NCBI GenBank assembly: GCA_036346395.1
Contig: CM070604.1
Span: 34,995,662-35,059,661 of the forward strand
DNA length: 64,000 nt
From: Hsuehochloa calcarea
Lineage: Eukaryota; Streptophyta; Magnoliopsida; Poales; Poaceae
Direction of reading: 5' to 3'
Both the position numbers and the translations under genes were made by a program. Each line of letters opens with the position of its first letter. The stretch's first letter is position 1. The notes below the pieces were generated by a model. It had not been told where the DNA came from, did no database searches, and was given only the letters and a program-made list of their open reading frames with translations. Positions 1 to 10,292 of this stretch are shown piece by piece.

Positions 1-2290
1 TGTTCTTGATGAAAGGGTATTGGTAAAACCTTTTAATTTGTGTAGTGGATGCCTTCTAAAGCAAAGTAGTTGTGGTAGTAAGGTTGTATGGTTTCGGTAT
101 ACTCTCATTTTGAAGATGGGATGGTAAAGTAGTATGTAACAACTTGGTGAACTTTTGGGGGCTTTATAATGGAAGAGTTGATGATAAGGAATCATGTTGA
201 GAGTGTGTTAGGCTTAATGTTAGTAAGAATATCTGTAAGGGGTTATGACTTGTGGGTGTGGTGACGAATATTTTAGAAAGGATGTAAGTTGATCGCCTTT
301 TGTAATATCAGTTAAATGCAAGTTTGGAGTTTTGCACTCATGGCCTTTGGTAGTTCCTGAATTATGTGGTAAACTAAAATTTGTTGGGCAAAGCGACATG
401 TCGGAAAGTTCTATTTGGTCCTTGCGTAATTCATGAGGTTTGATCTTAAAGGCTCTTTTGGTTGAGGTGGCAATGTGATTTGTAATCAAAGAAATTATGT
501 CCTTGTTAAAAGAAAAAAGTGTAGTAGAAGTATTTGAGATTGGAGTTAATTTGGTAACTTGCAACTTATTTAAGTACATTTAACTTTTCTTTCGTTGCCG
601 TTTAAAGGCTTCTTGAGTTTCATTGGCAATGCTTATTTTGTTGGCGGAAATTTGATATTCTCTTCTGGTGGGACTTATGTCCTTATCTGTGGTCTCATAT
701 TTTGTTTTCTGAGTTCATCGCTATATGACTCTTTCTATTGATCTTGAATTTGCTGTGAATGGAAAACGTTTTTCTAAGTGTTGGAATCATTATTGTTATT
801 TGCCTTTATTTTTGAGAAAGGAATAATGAATCGTTTTACAAAACCTCATAGAGGGTAGAGCAACTGATTGGTGGTAGTCAAGTGAAAGATTTTGTGAGAC
901 TCTAGGTGTCAATTTGATTGAGAAGTATTGAGTGATAAGTTGATTTCTTGGAGTAATCCCTGGAGAGGGTTTGACCTAAATAGGAAGTTTTGTCTTTGGG
1001 GCTAAACCGATGGTAATATTGTAACTAATAGAACCTATAGTGGTTTGCGGTTAAAGATTATTTGTTCAAGTCGAGTGGAACATTGGAATTGTTGGACGAA
1101 TGGAAACCTTGGTTAGTTCATTAGAGACGATTTGGTACTTTACCAGGTTGTGTAGGCAAAGTATGAAGGTGTAATTCAATGAGAGTAGGATTAGCGAAGT
1201 AATCTAATCGTGATGTCAATTAATCGGATAGTAGGGAGCGTTGAGATGTTGGCAGGTATGCCCTGGCTTTAGTGAATAACCCTCTGGGAGATAGAATTCT
1301 TCTAAAATATAAGTTGGTCGAGAAAATATTCACATGTGGACGATAAGGATTGAGTATGTTTGGAATGTGGGAGTTTTATTGAATGAATCGGAGGATTCCT
1401 CGATGTCTTTACAAGAAGTTGTTGTAGAAGTTCTAGAGGTTGAAATTGGGTTATATTTTTTATGCTAGAACCTGGGTTGCCAATGATTATGTGTAACAGT
1501 AATAGAAAGAGCATATTCAGAATGGTGGGATGATCATTGATATAACTCATTTGAGGAAGCACATGGGAATGTGTGAGGTGATATCCAAGTAATTCATTAT
1601 TAAAGGATTGAAGTGACGTGTTTATGTGTGAAGGTCCATTTTGGGAATGCATTTGGAAGTCATCTGCCCAAAATTTCACCGTTAGTAGAGGTGTCGGCTA
1701 GAGTATATTTTTTGTGGAAGTCATTAAAGTCTCTCTACAAAGGTGTGAATGGTGAATTCGGGTTGAGCATAGTGCTGAGGTTGCCAATTTAAGAGAAATG
1801 AGTTAGTGTGATATGGGTGAAATGGGGTTCCATACTTTGAGAGAAATTCTATTTCTAAAACAAAAAAAAAAAAATTTCCTCGAGTAGTGAAACGCTCTCT
1901 TGATTCTTGTTTGAACCATGCGGTTATGACGGATGTCTTTCGCAAATGGAGTTTGACCTTATGACTGGCATGCGTGGTTCTTATCAGTTCAGAAAGAATA
2001 AAGAAAGTAATCGATTTGGGTATTCGAGTGGTTTCTCTTTCGGCTTGTGAGGTGTTTATTTGTAAATTGCCTACTGGAAAAGTGGAACAGATTTCATGAT
2101 GAATCTTCGCTTTTGAGTTCGATCCTTTTTGGATAAAGTTGCCATTTTGTGATTGTGATGAGGATCCGCTATTTTCGATTGGGTTCTGGTTATAAAAGAG
2201 TTGTTTAAAGCAAGTTCTGTTGTGTGATCCTAGTTAAAGGATGTGCTCATTGTTAAGATGAAAAGGTTGATCGAGAGTTGGAGCCAGAGT
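1..2290 (+). other. Unrecognisable internal region of gypsy-type element A
   Basis: No convincing protein can be read here in either strand. The stretch lies directly upstream of a recognisable integrase C-terminus, PPT and LTR, so by position it is the internal part of element A. It does not match the RNase H or integrase regions of the related elements B and C in this window. The plus strand is strikingly C-poor and G-rich: lines sampled by eye have roughly two to four G per C. Minus-strand open frames of 60-125 codons here are probably a by-product of this bias, because few TCA and CTA triplets on the plus strand means few minus-strand stops. It may be a non-autonomous internal domain or strongly decayed pol. 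Confidence 0.5.
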
Positions 2291-2690
2291 CCCATGTGTT
2301 ATGTGTAGAGTGTCTGGTTTGGTACCACAGGGAAGCTTAGCCCAAGATACATCGGACCGTTCCCGATTATGGCTAGGATTGGGAAGTTAGCCTATCGCCT
2401 GGACCTTCCAGAGTCCATGCGAGGAGTCCAAAACGTGTTTCACGTTTCTATGCTGAGGAAGTTTTTGAAGGACCCAGAGCATAAGATTTCATTAGAACCA
2501 CTGACAATTGAGCAAGACCTCACGCTTGAGTCTCGACCGGTCGTATTTTGGAAAGGTCGAGCGAGTCTTTGAGGCACAAGACGTTGGTATTTGTCAAAGT
2601 ATTGTGGACACACCAAACGTTGAGGGAAGTCACTTGGGAGTTGGAATCTCGTGTCGTGAGCAATTTCGAATTATTTACCACAGTGCGTGA
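2291..2690 (+). pseudogene. Integrase C-terminus / chromodomain remnant, element A
   Basis: The longest readable piece (2,369-2,572) contains IGKLAYRLDLPESMRGV and NVFHVSMLRKF, the standard GPF-to-chromodomain linker of plant chromovirus integrases, followed by an EHKISLEPLTIEQDL segment. The same stretch is found in element C at 55,930-56,120. After a frameshift near 2,570 the chromodomain continues in another frame (TWELESRV-like, up to about 2,690). In an active element this part of integrase would bind chromatin and steer integration. Here it is broken and only the 3' end of pol survives. The polypurine tract and LTR follow directly, which confirms plus orientation. Confidence 0.85.
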
Positions 2691-2752
2691 TACTATGGTT
2701 TTAGTAGCTTCGCTCTGCGTGTTAACCTTGGTAGAATTCGGGTCGAATTACT

Positions 2753-2765
2753 TTAAGGGGTAGAA
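2753..2765 (+). promoter_or_regulatory. Polypurine tract of element A
   Basis: TTAAGGGGTAGAA sits immediately before the LTR start TGTAATACCC. The same tract with the same spacing precedes the 3' LTRs of elements B (minus) and C. It is the plus-strand primer for reverse transcription in this family. Confidence 0.8.
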
Positions 2766-4806
2766 TGTAATACCCTGGAAATCGAATCGGTAAATCACAG
2801 ATTTAGCCGAGAGGAGAAAAGGGAATAAGAGGAATAGTAAAACATGAAACGACAGGGGGTCATTTGATATTTTTCGCCAACCTAGGCCTGGGCCGCGGCC
2901 CAGGAGAGGCCTCCTTGTGGCCGGCCAAGAGGGGTGCCCACCCCTAAAACCCTAGTGCCCCACCCTTTCCCCTTTTCCCCTTTCCTCCCCTAGCACCACG
3001 GCTCTCCCCACCCTCCCCTGCGCCAGATTGGTTCGTCAGATTTGGGTAAGTTTCGTACATTTTTTATTTGTCCACCTTTCAGAAAGTTGTAGCCCTTGAT
3101 CTTAGCTTTCTTTTGGCACCGAGATCATCTGATTTGGAGTTACGGTTTAGAAGATATCTCCATTTTTGTGCGACTGGTCAAGAGAGCTGACGGGATTTAG
3201 CAGTTTTCTTGTCTGGCCATTATGAATTGTTTAGATGCCGAATCAGAAAGGCCACCCAAAATGAATATTGTATAGAATTCATTAATATTTCCAAGTTGAT
3301 AAAGAACATAATTTTTAGAGTTGGCAATCAAAAGTTATTGAATTTTTACCGTCACTGTGTCTGACTGTCAGACTGAGGGAACAGCAAACTTCACCAGAAC
3401 ATTAGGGTTAATAGAAGGCCGAATGAGGAGTCGTTCCCAACTAGGTTATTGTATCCTGTTTAATAATCTTTCCAAATTGATAAAGATCATCTCAATTGGA
3501 CTTGTAGAGTGAAAGTTATGCCATATTATTTATTGCTGTGATGTATTCTGGACAGATGTATGTCAGTTATTTTCAACGGTTGTTTAGACCACTAGTTTGG
3601 CCGAATCAAAGAACCCCACCAACTAGAGTTTCGTAGCCTGTTACGTTAAGAGTATTTGAGCACTAGTTTCAAGTCATTTGGAGTTACAGATATTTAACTA
3701 CGATTTTTCTCGTACTGCTATCCCGGGAAGCCTTATGCTAGACTGCCGGGAAATTTGGGTAGAACCTATCTTTGAGTCATAGGTCTTGAGGGGTTAGATT
3801 GAGGGGTGTAAACGGAGTCCATCATTCATCGTAATTATTGTTACCGCTATGCTGGTGTAGGAGGCGGTGTTCCAGAGTAGAGACACCAATTTTGCTTCCT
3901 TGTGTGCCGTAGCGGGAAAGAAAGAAACAGCCAAGTGCACCTATAATGTGGTTGTTATGTGATTGTTCTATATGATGAATCATGGTAACATATGCTTGTT
4001 CGATGTACTATTTTATGGTGATATGTATTTGTTCATGATGGCTAGATTACTGAAATTTGATTACTGTCATTTTATTGTTCATCATGTGCACTCATGAATG
4101 CAAGTTGTGGACTTGCGACACCCACGGGAGTGGGTGGTGATTGTAAGACCCACCATTCCAAAGTGGTCATTGTGGATCCCCGGTTGACTTGTTCTCAAAC
4201 GGGCTTTGGATCCCCGAGTGTTGTAGAACGCGGGCATAAGTGAACACCGACGGGTGTTCACTCGCTATACCGGTATGAGCAAAAAAGAAGTGCATGTGCA
4301 TTCATTCATTCATAGGTTGATTTGATTCATGATGTTGATACACTATTCGATAATGAATGATTTTGTTATGTTTTGTATCATTGGCCTTGCTGAGTCTTGG
4401 ACTCACCCTTGCCGTGTTGTTTTTTTTAGGTATACCGGTTGTGGACGGCATGCATGGGCAGGAGTAGGAATTATCACGGTTGCACACTGGCACTAATAAA
4501 GTGAATAAATCATTTAAGTGATAACTTGGACTTTGAATAGCTTTATGTGAGGCTTACTTCCTTACGTTCTATGTCGTGGACAACCTCTATTGGAGTTGGA
4601 TAGCATTTTATGGTCGTTTCTTTCATGAACATGTTTAGTACGCGCGTTTGGATATTTGCTTATTATTGTTGTTAATTGCGCGAATGTCCGGATAGTTCGA
4701 TTTACAAAGGAGACTCTGCCGAAATTTAGAAAGAAATGTCTTAGTTCCATTTGTAGACTTGTTACGGTGGTAGCATTCCAGGCTCAGGTTGGGCTGGGGT
4801 GTTACA
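2766..4806 (+). mobile_element. 3' LTR of element A (Ty3/gypsy)
   Basis: The 2,041-bp LTR begins TGTAATACCCTGG and ends GGGCTGGGGTGTTACA. The PPT and pol end lie directly upstream, so this is the 3' LTR. It contains the family palindrome TATACCGGTAT (4,266-4,276), a hairpin just upstream of it (4,239-4,262), a splice-donor-like GGGTAAGT at 3,045-3,051 and a T-rich acceptor-like site ending at 4,429. It is homologous, by eye roughly 85-90 percent over the middle, to the inverted LTR A' on the right. The 5' half of the element lies outside the window, so its left TSD cannot be tested; AATAG at 4,807 would be the right-hand copy. Confidence 0.85.
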
Positions 4807-4895
4807 AATAGATTTCCCAAACTCCACCTACTGTGCACAGTGTGTCACATTAATACTTTGTTTACCACAGACCTAAAGCCCGCTCTGATACCAAC
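4807..4895 (-). other. Primer binding site and leader remnant of element A'
   Basis: Read on the minus strand, the LTR end TGTTACA is followed by GT and then TGGTATCAGAGC (4,882-4,893), the usual primer binding site complementary to initiator tRNA-Met. After it comes a leader similar to that of element B (ACCTACTGTGCAC and TGTGTCA blocks, compare 36,213-36,237). Only 89 bp remain before LTR A begins. The simplest reading is that plus-strand element A inserted into the leader of the older minus-strand element A'. Confidence 0.75.
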
Positions 4896-6985
4896 TGTAA
4901 CACCCTGGAAATTAGGAAGCCAAAATGTTACCTAAAGAATCTGCATACAACCACAATGCGGAAGAATTTAATCTGAACTTCTATAATCAATCGAAGAGTT
5001 CAATGGTAATACTAGCATAACAGGAATAAAGAACGAATCCATCAGCATATAAACAGTGAGAACTTCAGAGAAGCCACTAATAGCAATTACCAGAACTAAA
5101 TAACAGGTAGTCTTAACCTTATTTATTACAGTTCCTCATTTGACAACTGAAAGACATAATCGAACTTAACATGGAAGATGAATAATGGTGAACTGAGTGA
5201 AATGTGCTTGACTAATCCCTTCCCACAAGGCCATCATCAACGTTCACGTAAATAAATACAGAAAGCAAGAATGAATCGAAAATAAGCAAGTACCATACAA
5301 GATAAATCAAGCATAGAGTGGACAAGCCAACTCAATTGAAGTATGAATAATTCTTGAAACACATACAAGAATGAATGAAGTGAATACATGAATGAATGGA
5401 ATGAAAGGATGCATTGAAGGAATGGACTGCTCAACAGTTTATACCGGTATAGCGAGTGACACACCCGTCGGTGCTCACTTAAGGCCGTATTTAACAAAGT
5501 CCGGGGATCCATTCACCGTATGAAGAACGTTTATACGGGTGTCCGAAATTGCCCACATTGGAGTGGTGCCCAACATTGCCCACATTGGAGTGGTGGGTCT
5601 TACGTGCCCATACTGGAATTGATGGGACTTATAATTTTCCACTTCCGTGGTCAACATGAAACAAATGCGTGAACGGAATGAACTTCATGCAATAAACTCT
5701 TATCACATCATAATGAAGAAATATACATGGCATACGAATATGAATAGAAAGACTAACAATTCATGCACACACAATCATCACCATTCATTATGATAAGACA
5801 AGGTACTTGCCTTCCACGCTGTGACGTGTTAGGAGGCAACGAAGGTGCCCCTCCACAGACCGCTTCACCGCCTACACAAATATTTATTCGAAATAAGGAT
5901 AACAAGGTAAGACAAACTACAAGTGTCCTACCATAACCCTCTAACTATCCAACACAATCAACGGGTTCAAACTGACAATCTAACTAATCAGCCAGATTAC
6001 ATCCCTACTGGGCAGCGGTACAATAAAAACCATAATTAAATATCTATAACTCGGAATGACTTCAAACCAGTGCTCAATGAGTCATAACTAACCAGGCTAT
6101 GAAACTCTAGTTGACGGGCTTCTCTGATTCGGCCAAAACAGTTGGCTAAATAGCCGTTGAAAACAAGTGACAGACATCTGTCCAGATTACAGAACAGCAA
6201 TAGATAAAATGGCATAACTTTTATTCTACTGATCCAATGGAGGTAATCTTTATCAACCTGGAATCATGGTGAAATTATATTCAAAAACTGTTTGGTGTGG
6301 CCGTCCTGGATCTGATTCTAACAAGATCAAAACCGAGGAACAAACCGACAGTCCCTAATTCTCAGACAGACAGAACAGCGCGCGGTTAAAATTCCATAAC
6401 TTTTGATTGCCAAGTCTAAAAATTGTGTTATTTATCAACTTGGAAATAATACTGAATTCTCTACAACATTCATTTTGGGTAGCCTTTCTGATTCGGCCTC
6501 TAAATAATTTATAATGGCCAGACAAGCAAACTACCAAATCCCATCAGCTCTCCTGAATAGTCGCACGAAAACGGCCATATCTCCTAAACCGTAACCCCAA
6601 ATCAGATGATCTCGGTGCCTAAAGAAATCTAAGACCAAGGGATACAACTTTCTAAGAGCTGTATAGATCCGAAAACGTACGAAAAGTACCCAAATCTGAC
6701 GAACAAATCTGGCGCAGGGGGAAGGAGAAAGTGGCGCACGGCAGAGAGGAGGGTGGCGGCTCCAAGTGGGGGAAAGGGGGAAGGGGGAAGGGGGTTTAGG
6801 GTTTTTGGGGGAAGGTCATCCCCCCTTTGGCCAGCCCCCTATTGGGCCACATGGGCCGTGGCCCAATGCGCAGGTTGTCGGGAATTCATAGAAACCCCCT
6901 TGAGATCACTGAAAATTGTAATCCCTGTTTAACTCTTTCTCCCGAATACTCTCCTATTCATCCGAATAAATTTCGGGGTATTATA
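4896..6985 (-). mobile_element. 5' LTR of element A' (Ty3/gypsy, minus strand)
   Basis: A 2,090-bp LTR in minus orientation. Its end (TGTTACA, at 4,896) abuts the PBS, so it is a 5' LTR. Its start at 6,985 reads TATAATACCCCG on the minus strand, a TG-to-TA change from the family start TGTAATACCC. The middle (for example 6,380-6,535) is clearly homologous to LTR A at 3,215-3,365. It carries the palindrome TATACCGGTATA at 5,440-5,451. The last part next to the PBS differs from LTR A, so the two are related but not sister copies. Its internal region is missing, having been replaced by LTR A. Confidence 0.8.
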
Positions 6986-7509
6986 GTAATTCACTTGGTG
7001 GATTGTCTTGGGAAGTGAATGGGGAATTCACTACTAGTTTCAAAATAATTGTTTAGTTATTTACTATTCTTTTCAAATACCCATTTCAATCTATTTATTG
7101 TATTTATCGTCAATGCTGCTTTTTGCAAAAGAACCATACAACTAATCTTTGTTCAAGACATGCATGAATCCCATTTGCATACATTTCCCCACGACTTACT
7201 AAGTGTTTTATGTACTCATAGCTTTACGTCATTGTTGCTCAGTTGAAGAATCTCAAGCTGCTCAAGAGTTCTTCGCCCAGAAGTACCATGAAGGTTTTAC
7301 GCATTAGGATGTGTTCTCCACTCGATTGCTTGTCGGCCTGTTGATTGACCTTTTCAAGTTTCACGTTCCGCTGCAAGAGTTTATTTTTTTTTCTTTAGCC
7401 CTACGTGGCAAGTTAAGTAAACATTGACCATAAGGTCCAATTATTATTACTATTTATTATTTTGATATATTTTTAGTTAAATCGAATAAATATATGATAT
7501 TTCATCACT
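6986..7509 (+). repeat. Left piece of gypsy-type LTR G
   Basis: This piece has no gene. It matches the last part of the LTRs of the X type: a cgttccgctgcag-like block, a TTGACCATAAGGTC-like block (TTGACCTTAAGGTC at 21,347-21,360 in X), an AT-rich run, then GATATTTCATC (GATATTTCATCG at 21,418 in X). The LTR resumes after the Copia/Sirevirus-like insertion at 15,340. Its left side is cut off by LTR A'. Small open frames here are not supported. Confidence 0.65.
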
Positions 7510-9390
7510 TGTGGATATCGTGAGGATATGTGCACGATCTCAGGATGATGAGTCAATTGGCAATGACGTTGTTGGTTTGCAAAATCTCGCGTTTTCGGGT
7601 TTGCTCCAAGGCTGTCAGACCACAGGCGGTCTAACCGGTTGTGTCGGGCGGTCAGACCGCCCGTGGAGGAGTCCGACCGGCCATGGTGGCCGGTCCGACC
7701 GCCATATTAAAAATTGGTTTTTGGAGTTGAGCCAAAAATAGGTTGTGTAGGCAGGTGAGGGGAGTCTCCTGGATGTGGTTGCATCATTTTTGGAGCTCCC
7801 AGTCAAAAGTTCTATTGAGTTGAAAATTCCAGAAGGTTTCGGATTTTCACGCTGGAATTTTGGTTGTTTTTTGCCGGTCCGACCGTTGTGGGAGCGGTCC
7901 GACCGGCCTGAAATCGGTCGGACCGGCCGTGTGGGGCGGTCAGACCGGCATTGACTTGGAGGATAGCCAAGTTTGCATTGATGTGTTTTGATTGTGTTTT
8001 ATGTTTAGTTATCAATGCTTTATTGATGTATATTGCATTGCGGAACTAATGTGGGTCAAGTTGTGAAGAACTTGTTCCCGGAAACGGTTTATTTGTCTAT
8101 TGCTGTGCAGGTGGCTTGCAGGTCAACGACGTCAACGGTGAGGTCGATCGGGACTACGCTTGGAGAGCTGAGGTCCAGAACGATCATGGACACCAGGTGA
8201 GGTCGGGTGACACAAGCATGGTGCAGAATGGGCAAGATGGATCGAACGGGTAGTTCGGTGCAGCTGGTTGGATCAGGCGGTGCGGATATCGGTGCAAGTC
8301 TCTGGGAGGTTCCGATGGGATTCGGACAAGAGAGGCTTGGCGACGTGATGAGAACCGCTGATCAACCTACACGTGGTGAAGCAGGCGATTGCTTCAACAA
8401 ATGTTGTGTGTGGGTCCCATGTGTGAATGGATCCCAAAAGTGAAACCCTAGTCCTCTCCTATAAATAGAAGGGGGGAGATGTAAAACCTCTTGAGGCATT
8501 CATTTGGATTCCCCTTCCTTTTTCTAGGGTTAGGGTTTGGAGAGGAAGATAGGGAGAGATTGTGGTTGCTCCTTGGTGAGCTCTTGTCCTCCTTGAGGGA
8601 GTGGCTTTGTAAGCATCTTGTGAGATCAATCAATCTTGTGATGCTTACTTGAGAGATCATTTGTCTCCCTTTTGTGTTCTTCTCTTATTTGGATGAATTT
8701 GGTGCTTCCTTGATTCAAGTGGTTTAACTTGGTCTATTGACCCACTTTGTCTTGCTTTGATGTGTGGGAGTACTCCTAGAATCATCTAGACCATCAACCC
8801 CCACAAGCAAGTCTTGAATCAAAGATTTTCATATTTCTAGGGTTTGTGGACTTCTTTGTAAAATCCTTGAGAGATCAATTCCGCGAAGTGGGTCTGAAGG
8901 ATCGTCTCTAGAAATAGGTCTCTAATATCATTAGGGAGGTGTGCTCGAAATTTGGTCAAGTTTCATTGGTTGAATCAAATTTCGTTTTGGATTTGGGATT
9001 GATTCTTACATTTCGATCGAACCGGTCGATCGGGTGTTACAACGGGCGGTCCGACCGCCTGTGTTTTCGAGACATTTATCTTCTGGTCGAACCACTGCCC
9101 ACCGGTCCGACCGCCGCTTAGTTGCCGCCGCATCATTGGTTGACTGCGGTCGATCGCCCGTGGTAGCCGGCCGACCGCTTTGTGCCCATATCTGCCCTTT
9201 GAGATTAAGTCTTCACTTTTGTGTCGTGTGGTTGTCGGGGTTATCGAATTCAGCACAAGGCTTCCATCAAGGCTTCTCGATCTTCTTAGCTTTCATAGCT
9301 AAAGGAGTAAAGTTCGTGTTGAATTTGATTTAGGCGAGAAAGTTGGGAAAGCGCCTATTCACCCCCCCTAGTCGCCTTTCCGGTCCTACA
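7510..9390 (+). repeat. 5' LTR of the Sirevirus-like element
   Basis: Begins TGTGGATATCGTG and ends CGGTCCTACA. Two clusters of GGTCCGACC/GGTCGGACC palindromes lie at about 7,610-7,700 and 7,870-7,950, and another at about 9,015-9,180. A TATA box lies at 8,460-8,467. Outside the palindrome clusters it is almost identical to the 3' LTR; inside them the two differ at many positions and in length. Confidence 0.95.
8460..8467 (+). promoter_or_regulatory. TATA box of the Sirevirus-like 5' LTR
   Basis: TATAAATA in the context CTCTCCTATAAATAGAAGG, conserved in the 3' LTR at 14,412-14,419. It is the likely core promoter for the genomic RNA, which would start about 30 bp downstream. Confidence 0.75.
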
Positions 9391-9392
9391 AG

Positions 9393-9405
9393 TGGTATCC
9401 GAGCC
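9393..9405 (+). promoter_or_regulatory. Primer binding site of the Sirevirus-like element
   Basis: TGGTATCCGAGCC, two bases after the 5' LTR. It matches the initiator tRNA-Met type site TGGTATCAGAGCC with one change (A to C). Confidence 0.85.
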
Positions 9406-9445
9406 GGTTAGCTCTTCTCATAGATCTTAACCGGTCTTTGGAGCC

Positions 9446-10292
9446 ATGGCGACAGATGATATTCAATCGTGCCACATGTCTTTGATGGAGTTGATTTTGC
9501 TTATTGAAGGCCCGAATGCGGCCTACATCGAGGCTCAAGGGCACGCAATTTGGCTTAAGGTGAAAAACCCTTATGTCGTGCGGTACCGATGACAATTTGA
9601 TCACTCGGATGTGGAGAACAACAAACAGGCTCGAATTTCTTGATTCAAGGCCTTAGTCGATCGGAGTTTGAGCGTGTTGCTCATTTGCTGTCTGCTCATG
9701 AGATCTGGCGGACTCTTTGTGATTATCACGAGGGGTCCACTGCGATCAAGGAAGTGAGACAGAACCAGCTAAAGAAAGCTTACTCCAAGATCGAGCAAAG
9801 ACCTGGTGAATCTTTAGATGAGCCGTGGGGAGATTTTCTAAAATTCTTCATGATCTCCGTATTTGTTGATCTTGTTTTATCCGAGTCCGAAAATGCATGC
9901 CGACTTTTGGGTGCTTTGGATGTGAAGGTCCTGGGGATGAAGATCATCGCCATAAATGACAACATCACATGAGTGAGCTTACCATGGATAAGCTTTACTC
10001 GAGGTTGAAGACGCATGAGATTGATTTCATCTCGCCTCCCCACGATGAGAGCGATGGCTTTAGTGGTTGACCAATCTAAGGGTAGATACTCGATTCTTTT
10101 GATGTTAGCTCATCGGCTTTTCTTTGTCTGCTTTGCATTCTTTGAGCGATGAGCAACTTGAGAGACTACCTGAAGATGATTTAGCCCTCCTATCCACCAA
10201 ATTCACAAGAGCGTACAACAATGTGAGAAATAGGAGGAGAGGTGGACCTATCACATGCTTTGAATGTGGTGAGCCAACCACATTCGCTCTAG
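9446..10292 (+). pseudogene. Gag N-terminal half, frameshifted
   Basis: The ATG at 9,446 starts a frame that soon stops, but Gag-like segments can be followed across frames. FDGVDFAYWKARM lies near 9,480. At 9,661-9,830 come SEFERVAHLLSAHEIWRTL and KKAYSKIEQRPGESLDE, typical of the UBN2-type plant Copia Gag domain. SELTMDKLYSRLKTHEID follows at about 9,972-10,030, then LSDEQLERLPEDDLALL at 10,140-10,190. A degenerate CCHC knuckle, CFECGEPTTFALDAP (10,256-10,300), has lost the expected His and last Cys. At least three frameshifts separate these pieces. An intact Gag would package the RNA and form particles; this copy cannot be translated as one protein. Confidence 0.8.

Noticed and set aside
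220..1945. Minus-strand frames of 119, 125 and 73 codons
   Set aside because: Explained by the C-poor plus strand, which removes minus-strand stop codons; no recognisable domain and no supporting signals.
4882..4893. tRNA-like 3' sequence TGGTATCAGAGC (also at 36,353, 41,275, 21,518, 9,393)
   Set aside because: Only the primer-complementary dozen bases are present beside LTR ends; these are primer binding sites, not tRNA genes.
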